DNA from: Atopobium sp. oral taxon 199 str. F0494
GTDB taxonomy: Bacteria > Actinomycetota > Coriobacteriia > Coriobacteriales > Atopobiaceae
DNA: 64,000 bases
Direction: 5' to 3'
Assembly: GCF_000411555.1 (NCBI RefSeq)
Contig: NZ_KE150486.1
Span: forward strand, 372,001-436,000
Shown piece by piece: positions 8,544 to 17,026 of this stretch (the stretch's first letter is position 1; each line of letters starts with the position of its first letter). The notes beneath the pieces are model-generated. The model was not told the origin of the DNA, ran no database searches, and saw only the letters and a program-made list of their open reading frames with translations. The position numbers were made by a program, and so were the translations under genes.

Positions 8544-9398
8544 CTATGCTGAGCTGCTCTGATTGGCGGAGTCTATTTCTCGATCGGAGGAATCCATTTC
8601 CATATCTTTGAACGAATCGCTGACAAGCCGTGTGATGAGCTCATTTCGTATGGCGTTCGTGAGGCCGAGCATGCGAGTAAAGGCTTGCATGAACCTGCGG
8701 CGGGTCTCGGAGTTTGCCTCAACTTCAACTCCCCCGCCCTTTTTCGCATAAACTACCAGCGACTTTGCGAACATACTGGATTCTCGGTTAGCGGCCATCA
8801 CGTATTGGCGCAGGTTTTTAGGCTCAAATCCAAAGTGTCTCAGCTCGTGAGCAAGACGAATAAGCGTCAAATCACGCCCGTCGACGAGATCTCGACCATG
8901 GGGAGAACGCTTCAGTGTGATAATGTCCACCTCTGAGAGCTGACGGACAAAACCTACAGAAGCTCCGACAAGATCGGGCATGCGGTCGATGGAGTGAAAC
9001 TTTTCAACGATGTTTCGCTTGTCAACAGGCACCACAATAGCATCGGCATTGCCGGCCCCTATGATGGGAGCGGTGACTTGTCGCTGGTCTTTTGTCTGAG
9101 TGTCTTCATGGTGCGTATCGCGAGAAATACTGCCAATCGCGTTTTTGCCCTGATCTTGGCGCTCAAGTTCTTCTCGAATGACGGACAGAGGCATAAAGCG
9201 ATTCTTTTGCAGATACAGGATGGTTTCAAGGCGCCGAACGTCTCGCTGAGAGTACTGACGATAGCCACCGGAAGAACGTGAAGGCTCAAGTAGACCTTCA
9301 TCCTCAAGATACCGTACCTTTGAGATGGTGAGGTCGGGATAGCTTTCTTTAAGCTTATCGACGACCTTGCCAATTGTGAGGAAACTTGCGTCAGTCAT
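8544..9398 (-). CDS. ftsR: MerR-family transcriptional regulator, FtsR type
   Basis: A 284-residue protein with an N-terminal MerR winged helix-turn-helix (LTIGKVVDKL…ISKVRYLEDEGLLEP, GGYRQYSQRDVRRLETI, residues 7-65) and a long C-terminal region. It sits ten bases behind a GarA-like FHA gene, the same order as Rv1827-Rv1828 in mycobacteria and the Corynebacterium ftsR locus. In corynebacteria FtsR activates ftsZ. The symbol rests on architecture plus this neighbourhood. An insertion-like polar stretch (residues 85-125, rich in Gln/Asp/Thr) separates the DNA-binding and effector parts. Confidence 0.75.
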   Translation of the reverse strand: MTDASFLTIGKVVDKLKESYPDLTISKVRYLEDEGLLEPSRSSGGYRQYSQRDVRRLETILYLQKNRFMPLSVIREELERQDQGKNAIGSISRDTHHEDTQTKDQRQVTAPIIGAGNADAIVVPVDKRNIVEKFHSIDRMPDLVGASVGFVRQLSEVDIITLKRSPHGRDLVDGRDLTLIRLAHELRHFGFEPKNLRQYVMAANRESSMFAKSLVVYAKKGGGVEVEANSETRRRFMQAFTRMLGLTNAIRNELITRLVSDSFKDMEMDSSDREIDSANQSSSA

Positions 9399-9407
9399 AA
9401 AAACTTC

Positions 9408-9818
9408 TTATACGGCGGGTTTGCTGGTATGGAACACCATGCGGAAGGTGCCAATCTGAATGGTTGAGCCGTCTTGAAGCGTTGCCTTATTGATGATGGC
9501 GCCATCGACCCATGTGCCGTTCAAAGAGTTCAAGTCTTCAATCGTGGCATAACCAAGACCGAGGTTTGAAAGATCAATTTGAGCGTGGTGGCGAGAAACA
9601 GTCATGTCATTGAGAAAGATACTGTTTTTAGGATCGCGACCAAGCGTGATATGCGCAGAGTCAAGTTCAAACGTTTCGCCAGTCTGAGGTCCCTTAACGA
9701 TGGTTATCACGGGATTTGCGGGGCGATTCTTGCCCATCAAATCAGGTACCGTCGCGTCAGCGGAGGGCATATGAAAGATTTCTGTTTTACCAGGTTGCTG
9801 GTCATGTAGTGAGGCCAT
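9408..9818 (-). CDS. FHA-domain signalling protein, GarA/OdhI-like
   Basis: 136 residues with a C-terminal forkhead-associated domain (about 50-125). It has the phosphothreonine-binding residues GRDPKNSIFL, SRHHAQI and the SLNGTWVDG loop. In mycobacterial GarA and corynebacterial OdhI the tail before the FHA carries an ETTSVF motif, phosphorylated by Ser/Thr kinases to switch binding of TCA-cycle enzymes. Here the equivalent position reads KTEIF with a single Thr (residue 12). The start uses AAGGAG upstream of ATG. It is probably co-transcribed with the MerR gene. Confidence 0.82.
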   Translation of the reverse strand: MASLHDQQPGKTEIFHMPSADATVPDLMGKNRPANPVITIVKGPQTGETFELDSAHITLGRDPKNSIFLNDMTVSRHHAQIDLSNLGLGYATIEDLNSLNGTWVDGAIINKATLQDGSTIQIGTFRMVFHTSKPAV

Positions 9819-9859
9819 GAGGTAACTCCTTCAGATTGCGTACCGTTTCTATAATACCG

Positions 9860-10240
9860 CTAACGGCAGGCAATACAGTCCATCTCAACTAAAGCGTTAA
9901 GGGGAAGCTTCGAAACTTCGACAACATTTCTTGCGGGAGCAGGTGTTGTAAAGCGCTGCGCGTAAATCTTATTGACCGTATCCAAATCATTAAGATCAGC
10001 CAGGTAAAGTGTGGTTTGAGCAACGTCTGCAAGCGTGCAGCCCACCTCAGCGAGGATACTTTGAATGAGGTCTATGACACGCTCGGTCTGCTCAGCAACC
10101 CCTCCTTCTACCAGCTCTTTATTGTTATTTGCAGAGATAGGCAGCTGACCGGAGGCGAAGACAAGCCTTCCAGCAGTGGTTCCCTGCGAATATGGTCCAA
10201 TGGCGGCGGGAACGCCCTGTGCATTTATGGAGTACTTCAT
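9860..10240 (-). CDS. RidA family reactive intermediate deaminase
   Basis: A 126-residue protein of the RidA/YjgF family, which hydrolyses reactive enamine/imine products of PLP dehydratases. It shows AIGPYSQGTTAGRLVFASGQ at the N-terminus and the substrate-binding Arg in PAPARNVVEV. I take the ATG at 10240 (MKYSINAQG), preceded by GGGAGAG; a longer frame to 10279 lacks a ribosome site. It lies upstream of the FHA/MerR pair on the same strand. Confidence 0.9.
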   Translation of the reverse strand: MKYSINAQGVPAAIGPYSQGTTAGRLVFASGQLPISANNNKELVEGGVAEQTERVIDLIQSILAEVGCTLADVAQTTLYLADLNDLDTVNKIYAQRFTTPAPARNVVEVSKLPLNALVEMDCIACR

Positions 10241-10281
10241 AATCTCTCCCTCAGGTAGAGGTTTAGAGCGAATGCGCACTG

Positions 10282-11130
10282 TTACTGTAACGCGCGGCCG
10301 CCAATAAAATCTCGGGATTTGCGGATAAAACCGTGAACGTCAAGTATATCTTGAGGAACGACAATCTTGTCTGAACCGTCAAGCAGCCTGAACCATGGCA
10401 GCGTGTCCAGACAAACTTTTGTAAGCTGCTGGCGCCCATGCACTTCAACGTTGTCAAACGACAGAAAGCTCCTCCAGATGAGCCGCGCCTGAGTCGGGCC
10501 TACCAATACGATGAACGCGTCAAGTTTCTCTAATGCCAGATGACCAACGAGCGCGGCGATTCTGGTATCAAGCAGAAGTGAAGCTATCTTGCCCTGCTCG
10601 GGAAGTATCTGGTCCGTATGCTTCAAGTAATCCGAAAGAACGGCGCGGGCGCCTGGTCCGGCGAGCATAAGTGGCACAAGAAGTGAATTTGCGTCCTCAA
10701 GAGCAACGCTGCCGTATGGTGTCGCGTCCTGTGTTTTGATGCGAGTTATAAACTCAAGCCATTTTGAGAGAGCCGCTCCGCGCTGGGAAATGTCGATGTA
10801 GAAAAACTCATGGTCTCCCGAGCGCGCGACAAGGGCAACTGATACAACGCTTCCGTCTCCGGCAAACGCCGGCTGAAACGAAAGATCTCCCGCCTCAAGA
10901 TACGGTCCGGCAAACGCCGCATCAATAAAGGCCGGAGCGTCCGCCCCACTGACGAGTTGGTACGCTGACCCTGAAAGATCAAACAGGCAGCACGCGTCAC
11001 TGTTTTTCTCGGCCGAGAAGGACGTTTCGGCGATATATGAGTCAGGAATCAAAGAGTCGGTCTGCGGATTGATTGTGAACGCCGCTCCGAGAAGCTCATG
11101 TTCCGCGTGAAGGTTGGTTTGGTTGGACAT
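10282..11130 (-). CDS. GcvT-fold (aminomethyltransferase-like) protein
   Basis: A 282-residue protein distantly resembling glycine-cleavage T protein/YgfZ. The N-terminal third has the typical LFDLSGSAYQLVSGADAPAF segment, matching the GcvT pattern LFD-S…V-G-DA-F. It is shorter than GcvT and the usual folate-site Asp context is not obvious, so catalysis is doubtful. Its ATG begins one base after the stop of the upstream carboxypeptidase (TGA-C-ATG), indicating coupling. No glycine-cleavage partners (H or P proteins) are in the window. Function unknown. Confidence 0.55.
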   Translation of the reverse strand: MSNQTNLHAEHELLGAAFTINPQTDSLIPDSYIAETSFSAEKNSDACCLFDLSGSAYQLVSGADAPAFIDAAFAGPYLEAGDLSFQPAFAGDGSVVSVALVARSGDHEFFYIDISQRGAALSKWLEFITRIKTQDATPYGSVALEDANSLLVPLMLAGPGARAVLSDYLKHTDQILPEQGKIASLLLDTRIAALVGHLALEKLDAFIVLVGPTQARLIWRSFLSFDNVEVHGRQQLTKVCLDTLPWFRLLDGSDKIVVPQDILDVHGFIRKSRDFIGGRALQ

Positions 11131-11131
11131 G

Positions 11132-12409
11132 TCAATTTGCCGTGTAGAGGTAGGGCGCGACAGAAGCAAGATCGAAGATGTTATAGGCTGGTACGGTGTG
11201 CAATGTCAGCGTTGCTTGGTAAAGAACGCTGCCTGCGTTCCTATCCCCTTGCGCCCATGTTGCCTGACCGACAAGCTGACCGTTGGCTACCGGATAGCCT
11301 GATTGCAGGTTTGTAATGGTATACGAGAGGTCTCCCGCGCCTGGCCAGGCAAGGACGGTCAATGACGCTTGCGGGCGAACAGCAGCGCTCATAAGGAAAT
11401 TGTCTTGGTAAGGATGGATGGCAGTGACGGTAGAGGCGTTAGCGACACTGATGTGCCTGAAATGGGCATATCCCCAGTTAAACATGATTCTCGTGTCGGC
11501 AAAGCGTCCCGCGTCGGTGGTGCAGCCGAGAACGCAGCTATAGAGCGTGACGCCATTGCGCCGTGCCGCGCCCAAAAAGGCTGTTCCGCTGTCCTCAGAT
11601 CCCGTCTTGATGCCAAGCATGCCCGGATAGGTTCTGAGGAGCTTGTCGGTAGAGAGCCACGTAACTTCTTCTCCATTGACCACAGCGGTAACAGAGGTCA
11701 TATGAACCGTGCTGGCGATGAAGGGGTAATGCTGGCGAGCATACCGAGCCATCAACGCCAAATCCCGCGCCGTGGAGTAATGATCGTCCGCGTCAAGACC
11801 GTGGGGATTCGAGAAGTGCGTGTTAGTCATGCCAATTTCAGCGGCCTTCTTGTTCATGAGGTCCGCGAATGCTTCCTGAGAACCCGCGACGTTGATGGCG
11901 ATGTTGTATGCCACATCATTGGCCGAATGTACCAGCAGCACCTGAATGAGCTCTCTGAGCGTTGGATGCTCGCTAGTAGAATAGTTTGCAAGCACCGAGC
12001 CTTCTTCAAGGTCTACCGACACGATGTTGCAGGGTTGGTCAAGATCGATGCCCGAGTCAAGGGCTACCATAGCGGTCATGACCTTCGTGATGGAAGCCAT
12101 GCCCATTTTGCGGTCAGGGTCTTTGCTCCAGAGAACGTTTCCCTGATCGTCCTCCAGGATAGCGGACTGCGCCTCCGTAATCTCAGGCTCCGCGGCATCA
12201 TCGTCTGCGGCATAGGCGTACTGCGAAGCGCCGAAGGTAAGCGTTGCCACAGACATTATGACCGTAAGCAGAAAAACCCAGACAAACTTTACGAGTTGTC
12301 TATTGGCGCGCCCGCAGGAACACTTGCGATGAAGGTACGACATGCCTCGCAAGTCTTCTGACATGCGCTTCTGTGAGGTAATCGCGAAATCTTGCACGGT
12401 GGACCTCAT
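11132..12409 (-). CDS. D-alanyl-D-alanine carboxypeptidase (penicillin-binding protein 5/DacF type)
   Basis: A 425-residue extracytoplasmic peptidase. It has a hydrophobic export segment at residues 40-67 (cut likely after AYA), then an S11 peptidase domain with Ser106-Ile-Thr-Lys109, Ser162-Ala-Asn164 and Lys268-Thr-Gly270. It trims the terminal D-Ala of peptidoglycan stems. The ATG at 12409 overlaps the pgsA stop (ATGA); ATGs at 12364 and 12343 are alternatives that would shorten the cytoplasmic leader. The C-terminal approx. 90 residues form a beta-rich stalk. Confidence 0.88.
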   Translation of the reverse strand: MRSTVQDFAITSQKRMSEDLRGMSYLHRKCSCGRANRQLVKFVWVFLLTVIMSVATLTFGASQYAYAADDDAAEPEITEAQSAILEDDQGNVLWSKDPDRKMGMASITKVMTAMVALDSGIDLDQPCNIVSVDLEEGSVLANYSTSEHPTLRELIQVLLVHSANDVAYNIAINVAGSQEAFADLMNKKAAEIGMTNTHFSNPHGLDADDHYSTARDLALMARYARQHYPFIASTVHMTSVTAVVNGEEVTWLSTDKLLRTYPGMLGIKTGSEDSGTAFLGAARRNGVTLYSCVLGCTTDAGRFADTRIMFNWGYAHFRHISVANASTVTAIHPYQDNFLMSAAVRPQASLTVLAWPGAGDLSYTITNLQSGYPVANGQLVGQATWAQGDRNAGSVLYQATLTLHTVPAYNIFDLASVAPYLYTAN

Positions 12410-13158
12410 TCGTTTTCCTCGGCCGCACGGATAATGTGTGCGGCCTGAACAGTATAGACAATAGCGGTTGCCGCGGAACAAAGGATGCCCGCGTAGACAA
12501 AGATAAGTCCCAGACCGCCCGACTGAGCATTGAGAACCGGCAGCCACGGGACGCTGACAAGGTTGAGGCCGTCTATGATTGGCATACCCAACAGCAAAAA
12601 TGAAAAGCCCGTCATGAGGCAGGCGGTTGCAATCTTTCCGATGTAGACCACATCAATTGGCCGCCGGCGGAAATGTCGAACAATCAATGCGCCGCAGGTC
12701 AGATATGCATCTCGGCCGATAACAAAGAGAGGGATCCACAGAGGCAGCTCCCCTACAGCTAGAAGGCCGAGAACACCGGTAAACAATAGTACGCGATCCA
12801 TAATCGGATCCATAATCTTACCAACCCAGCTGACAGTTTGCGTGCGCCGCGCTACCTGACCGTCAAGAAAGTCGGTTACAGCAGCGACAGCATAGCAGGT
12901 AAGCGCGACCCAGCGGTTACCGCGCGTGCAAAAGATATACAGAAAGACAAAGGTGAGGATGAGACGGCAAAACGTTATACCGTTAGCTGCGGTAAGTACT
13001 TGGTTAGAAGGGTTATCAGGCGTTCCGATGGGAGCTGTGACGGTACCGGCCCCCTGAGCGCGAGCGGCAGTTGCATCGGTAATGTCTTTTACCTGTGTGG
13101 TGGCCTTGCTTACTTGTGTGGTTACCTGTGACTTTATACGGTTCGTTCTATCTGACAC
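12406..13158 (-). CDS. pgsA: CDP-diacylglycerol--glycerol-3-phosphate 3-phosphatidyltransferase
   Basis: A 250-residue membrane enzyme making phosphatidylglycerol-phosphate. The complete CDP-alcohol phosphotransferase signature D-G-x2-A-R-x8-G-x3-D-x3-D is visible (DGQVARRTQTVSWVGKIMDP and the following IMD). Four to six membrane helices follow. The first approx. 55 residues are an extra polar, Thr/Gln-rich cytoplasmic tail not typical of the enzyme. The stop overlaps the start of the carboxypeptidase gene. Confidence 0.9.
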   Translation of the reverse strand: MSDRTNRIKSQVTTQVSKATTQVKDITDATAARAQGAGTVTAPIGTPDNPSNQVLTAANGITFCRLILTFVFLYIFCTRGNRWVALTCYAVAAVTDFLDGQVARRTQTVSWVGKIMDPIMDRVLLFTGVLGLLAVGELPLWIPLFVIGRDAYLTCGALIVRHFRRRPIDVVYIGKIATACLMTGFSFLLLGMPIIDGLNLVSVPWLPVLNAQSGGLGLIFVYAGILCSAATAIVYTVQAAHIIRAAEENE

Positions 13159-13305
13159 GTTCTGTTGCTCCCTGACTTTCTGCGCTGGAACGGTTTGGCG
13201 CGTGGGCGGTGATGCTATCTAGTGTATCGCTTGTGCGGCCGTTTATGCGCTACACTCACTATATACTCACTAGTGGTATTGCAACTGAAACATCCGAGGA
13301 GTCTT

Positions 13306-14193
13306 ATGATCAAGCTCGTGCTTTCCGACATGGATGAAACGCTGAAACGGGCAAACGCGCCGCTGGTACCTAATCGCACGCTGCAGGCTATTGTCGCCCT
13401 AAAAGAAGCCGGCATTGACTTTGGCCCGGCTACCGGCCGCTCCGCCTATGACGCGCTTCCCTTTTATAACTTTGACACAAGCTACCTGACAACAGCCATC
13501 TGCGGCTCCGGTAAGGTGGTTTACGGCAAGGGCGCACTTGTTGCAAAGCGCATCATGTCTGCGGAGACGCTTGAGAGAGTCCTTCGAGTTGTCACACAGC
13601 ACAAGGATGCCTACTTGGCATATTTTGATGAGGGCCCGGTGGAGCCGCCACTTGATACGACTATTCGGCCCGGATGGATGATTTTTGGAGCCACGCGGAC
13701 GCAGGTCGACTACATCAATGCGCACTATGATTCCTTTACGGCAGTTCAAGGGCCTGATGACGTACCGTGCGATAAGGAGTTTATTTCAGTCGGTATACTG
13801 ACGCCCGCAGACCGAACGGCTCGTAAGGCCGTATTTGACAACGTTTTGGCAAAAGTCCCTGACATCGATTTGGTAAGCCCCTATACCGGCTGGTACGACG
13901 TCAATCCCAAAGGCTTCAGCAAAGCGGACGGCTTCAAAATCCTTATTGAATATCTGGGTCTAACCCCCGAAGAGGTTGTCTTTTGTGGCGATTCTGGAAA
14001 TGATTTAGCACTTCTCGAGCTTTCTCCTTACTCATTTTGCGTTGGCAACGGATCTGATGAGGCGAAGGCGCAGGCAACCTACGTCCTGAACGGCACTGTT
14101 GATGAAGAGATTGTTGGGCAGCTCATGGAAGCGCTTGTGACAGACCACGGAGACATCAACGGCGCACACGTACAGGCGCTGATTAAGCGCTGA
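13306..14193 (+). CDS. Cof-type HAD-family phosphatase
   Basis: A 295-residue haloacid-dehalogenase-superfamily hydrolase. It has motif I SDMDET (nucleophile Asp8), the GPATGRS segment (motif II region) and motif III/IV VVFCGDSGNDLALLEL. A C2-type cap sits between. Substrates of this group are sugar or cofactor phosphates; the sequence does not say which. The ATG at 13306 is chosen because GAGGAG lies upstream with good spacing; the frame is open from 13222. It is divergent from pgsA and convergent with the NADH oxidase gene. Confidence 0.85.
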   Translation: MIKLVLSDMDETLKRANAPLVPNRTLQAIVALKEAGIDFGPATGRSAYDALPFYNFDTSYLTTAICGSGKVVYGKGALVAKRIMSAETLERVLRVVTQHKDAYLAYFDEGPVEPPLDTTIRPGWMIFGATRTQVDYINAHYDSFTAVQGPDDVPCDKEFISVGILTPADRTARKAVFDNVLAKVPDIDLVSPYTGWYDVNPKGFSKADGFKILIEYLGLTPEEVVFCGDSGNDLALLELSPYSFCVGNGSDEAKAQATYVLNGTVDEEIVGQLMEALVTDHGDINGAHVQALIKR

Positions 14194-14225
14194 CCGATTG
14201 TAAGTTTTCCCGCAGAATTCGCGCA

Positions 14226-15581
14226 TCACCGCATGTTCTTGTTTGCCTTTGCAACGGCTGCCAGAGCGGCGGATCCGATATAGTTCACGGGGTTGGTAAA
14301 GTTTGGCTGGAAGAGCAGGTCAACACCGGCAAGCCCGTCAATAGTCATATGGTTGGCAATGGCCACAGAAACCACATTTGCCGCCTGCGCAACATCGTCA
14401 TGTGTCGAGAAGAACTGTGCGCCTTTGATTTCGCGCGTAGACGGCTCCCAAACCAAGGTTGCGGTTACAGGTTCTGTGGTCAGCATAAATTCGGGACGGT
14501 AATTCTCGGTGATGGTAACAGAGTCATAGCTGTAGCCGCGTGCCTTGCCGCTTTCAACCGTAAGACCTGTAGCGGCCATTGAATACTCATACAGCTGGAC
14601 GGCGTTTGTCGCCTGTGTGCCAGCATAGGGCAAAGTTGGCTCGACCATGTTAGGACCTATGTGCAATCCCTGACGCACCGCGTTAGTTGCCAGTGGGATA
14701 TAGTCGTCTTTTCCAGTAACGTTAAAAAGAATGGAAGCGGAATCTCCTGCCGCAAAGACACCGGGAACGGACGTACGCAGGTACTCATCGACCTTGATGG
14801 CACCATTTTTTGCCATCTCAAGCTGTCCGGCAAACAGATCAGTGCGAGGCAAGAACCCGATGCCTAAAATGGCGTAATCGGCCGTATAGGAACCTTTGTC
14901 GGTCACAACGCTCACCGCGTCGCCGGTGTCTTCAAATGAGACGACCTTCTCGCCAAGAGCCAGCGTGACGCCGTGTTTGCGGTAGGCGCTTTCGATTTGA
15001 TCGGTAATGTCGGCATCAAAGTTCTTTGCCAAAACACGCGGCAACATATCAATGAGAGTGACCTGCTTATGGCGGTCAGAGAGCTGCTCGGCAAGCTCCG
15101 CGCCGATGTAGCCAGCTCCAATGATGACTACAGAGGAGGCATCGCCTGCGGCGTCGTGAATATGCTTGCCGTCAGCCCAATTCTTGCACTGAAGGACACG
15201 CGAACCGTTGATGCCCGGCAGTGGCGGCACAATGGGCTTGGAGCCGGTGGTTACCACGAGGTAGTCGAAATCGTCTTTGTACTTCTCCTCTGTCGTGAGA
15301 TCAGTCCAAGTTACATGCTTTGTCTGCGCGTCGGCGGCCGTTACGTCAGCAGTCATGTGAACATGCGCGCCCGCCTGTTCAAGCGCTGCGGGCGAGCTGT
15401 AGAACATCTTATTCGGATCGCTGACATGATCTCCAGCCCAAAGAGCGATGCCGCAGGACAGAAACGACACGGTGTCATTGCGCTCAAACACATGAACTTC
15501 CCAATCGGGATGCGCGGCCAAGATTGATGTGGTGGCAAAGACTCCCGCGTGAGTACATCCGATAACTGCGACTTTAGCCAT
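14226..15581 (-). CDS. nox: NADH oxidase (water-forming type flavoprotein)
   Basis: A 451-residue flavoprotein of the CoA-disulfide reductase/NADH oxidase branch. Residues 4-34 form the FAD-binding fold. His11 and the redox-active Cys43 (SFLSCGIALW) match water-forming NADH oxidase. An NADH site (VVIIGAGYIGAELAEQL) and the late FAD site (GVFAAGDSASI) follow. It oxidises NADH with O2, useful for oxygen tolerance and NAD+ regeneration in an anaerobic fermenter. GGGGAGA precedes the ATG at 15581. Two palindromes upstream suggest repressor control. Confidence 0.88.
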   Translation of the reverse strand: MAKVAVIGCTHAGVFATTSILAAHPDWEVHVFERNDTVSFLSCGIALWAGDHVSDPNKMFYSSPAALEQAGAHVHMTADVTAADAQTKHVTWTDLTTEEKYKDDFDYLVVTTGSKPIVPPLPGINGSRVLQCKNWADGKHIHDAAGDASSVVIIGAGYIGAELAEQLSDRHKQVTLIDMLPRVLAKNFDADITDQIESAYRKHGVTLALGEKVVSFEDTGDAVSVVTDKGSYTADYAILGIGFLPRTDLFAGQLEMAKNGAIKVDEYLRTSVPGVFAAGDSASILFNVTGKDDYIPLATNAVRQGLHIGPNMVEPTLPYAGTQATNAVQLYEYSMAATGLTVESGKARGYSYDSVTITENYRPEFMLTTEPVTATLVWEPSTREIKGAQFFSTHDDVAQAANVVSVAIANHMTIDGLAGVDLLFQPNFTNPVNYIGSAALAAVAKANKNMR

Positions 15582-15629
15582 GAGACTCTCCCCTTTTGAC
15601 GCGTGTATATGAACTTTCAGCAAACAAAA

Positions 15630-15676
15630 CTGTTCCTTAGAACAGAACGTTCACTAAATGCTACTAGATTAGTAGC
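15630..15676 (-). promoter_or_regulatory. Two palindromes upstream of nox, candidate operators
   Basis: CTGTTC-CTTA-GAACAG (15630-15645) and GCTACTA-GAT-TAGTAGC (15660-15676) are both perfect inverted repeats. They lie 49-95 bases before the nox ATG. Neither is followed by a T tract, so DNA-binding sites are more likely than terminators. The regulator is unknown. Confidence 0.5.
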
Positions 15677-15809
15677 CATTGTGCCACAATCGCCGTAATC
15701 TTGGGGCGAGAAATATGGAAACACCTTAGCGCTTTCTGTGTTTTATGGTCGCTTGGTTGATATCGTCAAGACTCTTGAATGGTCTTTAGGATGGAAGTCC
15801 TATCATCTC

Positions 15810-16538
15810 CTATTTTACAGATGCAATTCCCACTGCCCATAGCGGCAGATTCAGTAGCCAATCTTCCTTTTTATAATCCGCCATAGATGTACGAATAGAC
15901 GATCTTGGTTTGAACTTCTCGTGATAGACCTTCAGACTTTTTGCCTGGAGATTTGTTTCCGCCTTGACCTCTATAGGGATTACGTCAATGCCGTTGTCAA
16001 TAAGGAAATCAACCTCAGCAGTCGCGCGTTCTGCAGTCCAATAGTAGGTGCGGACCCCTTTGAGCGTTTTGAACTGCTGGAGAACGTATTGCTCAGTTAG
16101 TGCGCCCTTGAATTCCTTAAATAGTTCATTGCCGTCCAACAACACATCTTGCCGCAGTCCCGCCATGCAGGCTAATAGTCCTATATCTACTAGAAACAGT
16201 TTGAAAGCTCTCTGATCCTCATACGCCCTGAGTGGTAAGCTGGACGTGGTCACCCAATGTACCTTGTGAATCAGTCCACAGTCAGTGAGCCAGAGCATGG
16301 CCAGCTCGTATTCCTTGGCTCGGGAACCTTCCTTGATAAGACCATATATAAATTTCTTGTTTTCCTTGGCAAGCTGAGCGGGAATACTGTTCCAAAGCAT
16401 TCTGATACGCGGTACAGTCTCGTTGGGCGCATGCTTTGAAAAGTCTTGCTCGTAAGAAGCCAAAATACGCTGTTGTATTTTCCGCGCCTCGTTAAAGTCT
16501 CGATAATCAACTAGTGCTATTGTAGTATCTCTATATAG
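15810..16538 (-). pseudogene. DUF4143/AAA-type ATPase, C-terminal half only
   Basis: The frame encodes the DUF4143 domain (endonuclease-like fold: RATAEVDFLIDNG, VIPIEVKAE) and the helical linker DFNEARKIQQRIL that normally follows an N-terminal AAA_14 ATPase domain. The frame is open back to a TGA at 16539-16541, but there is no start with a ribosome site; the first ATG would be at 16463. The P-loop half (about 170 residues) is missing. It is therefore a 5'-truncated gene at the edge of an island containing a transposase fragment. Intact members are common, often in mobile regions. Confidence 0.75.
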
Positions 16539-16685
16539 TCAAAATATCAAACGACTTTTTGACACAGAATACCTAAAATTCAAATGACATTTGTCGTCTG
16601 GACATTTTCATCCATCACAAACAAATATAAATTTCCAACCCAACGCTCTTTCCAGCCGAGGACAGTATGAAAAACCCTTACATTC

Positions 16686-16991
16686 ATGGATTTCCCTAGC
16701 CAGCATTGGACCAGGATCCGCATGAATAACACACCGGAACGGCTAAATCGGAAGACCAAGCGACAAACCAGACCGATTGGAGCCTTTCCAGATGGAAATA
16801 GCGCCTTGATGCTTGTCTGCGCCAGACTTCGGCATGTAGCCAGTTCTGACTGGGGCATCGAGCGTTACATGAACATAAGAACCTTGACACCATCTTATCC
16901 TCAGCCCCTGATGGCTCAGGACTTCTCTCCACCGGCTTCTTGCGGCAACCTTCACTTCATTGCCTGTATGGCAGAGCTCATGAACCGTTAA
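16686..16991 (+). mobile_element. IS256-family (mutator type) transposase, C-terminal fragment
   Basis: The frame contains NNTPERLNRKTKRQTRPIGA followed by FPDGNSALMLVCARLRHVA, the characteristic end of IS256/Mutator transposases (N-x-x-ER-NRE-x-RRT…FP), including the last catalytic Glu. Only the tail (about 80 residues) remains, and the rest of the element and its inverted repeats are not recognisable. The final part from about 16880 on no longer looks like transposase. It lies between a truncated ATPase and a foreign-looking hydrolase, so it marks a past insertion or rearrangement. Confidence 0.75.
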
Positions 16992-17026
16992 AGAATCAAT
17001 CACGCCAATCCTATAGACAAGAACCC

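Noticed and set aside
11369-12361. 330-codon plus-strand frame across the carboxypeptidase gene
   Set aside because: Antisense shadow; the minus-strand protein has all penicillin-binding motifs and conserved overlaps with neighbours.
15630-15645. LexA-type SOS box at the nox promoter
   Set aside because: Actinobacterial LexA boxes read GAAC-N4-GTTC; the site has the reversed order GTTC-N4-GAAC and nox is not an SOS gene.
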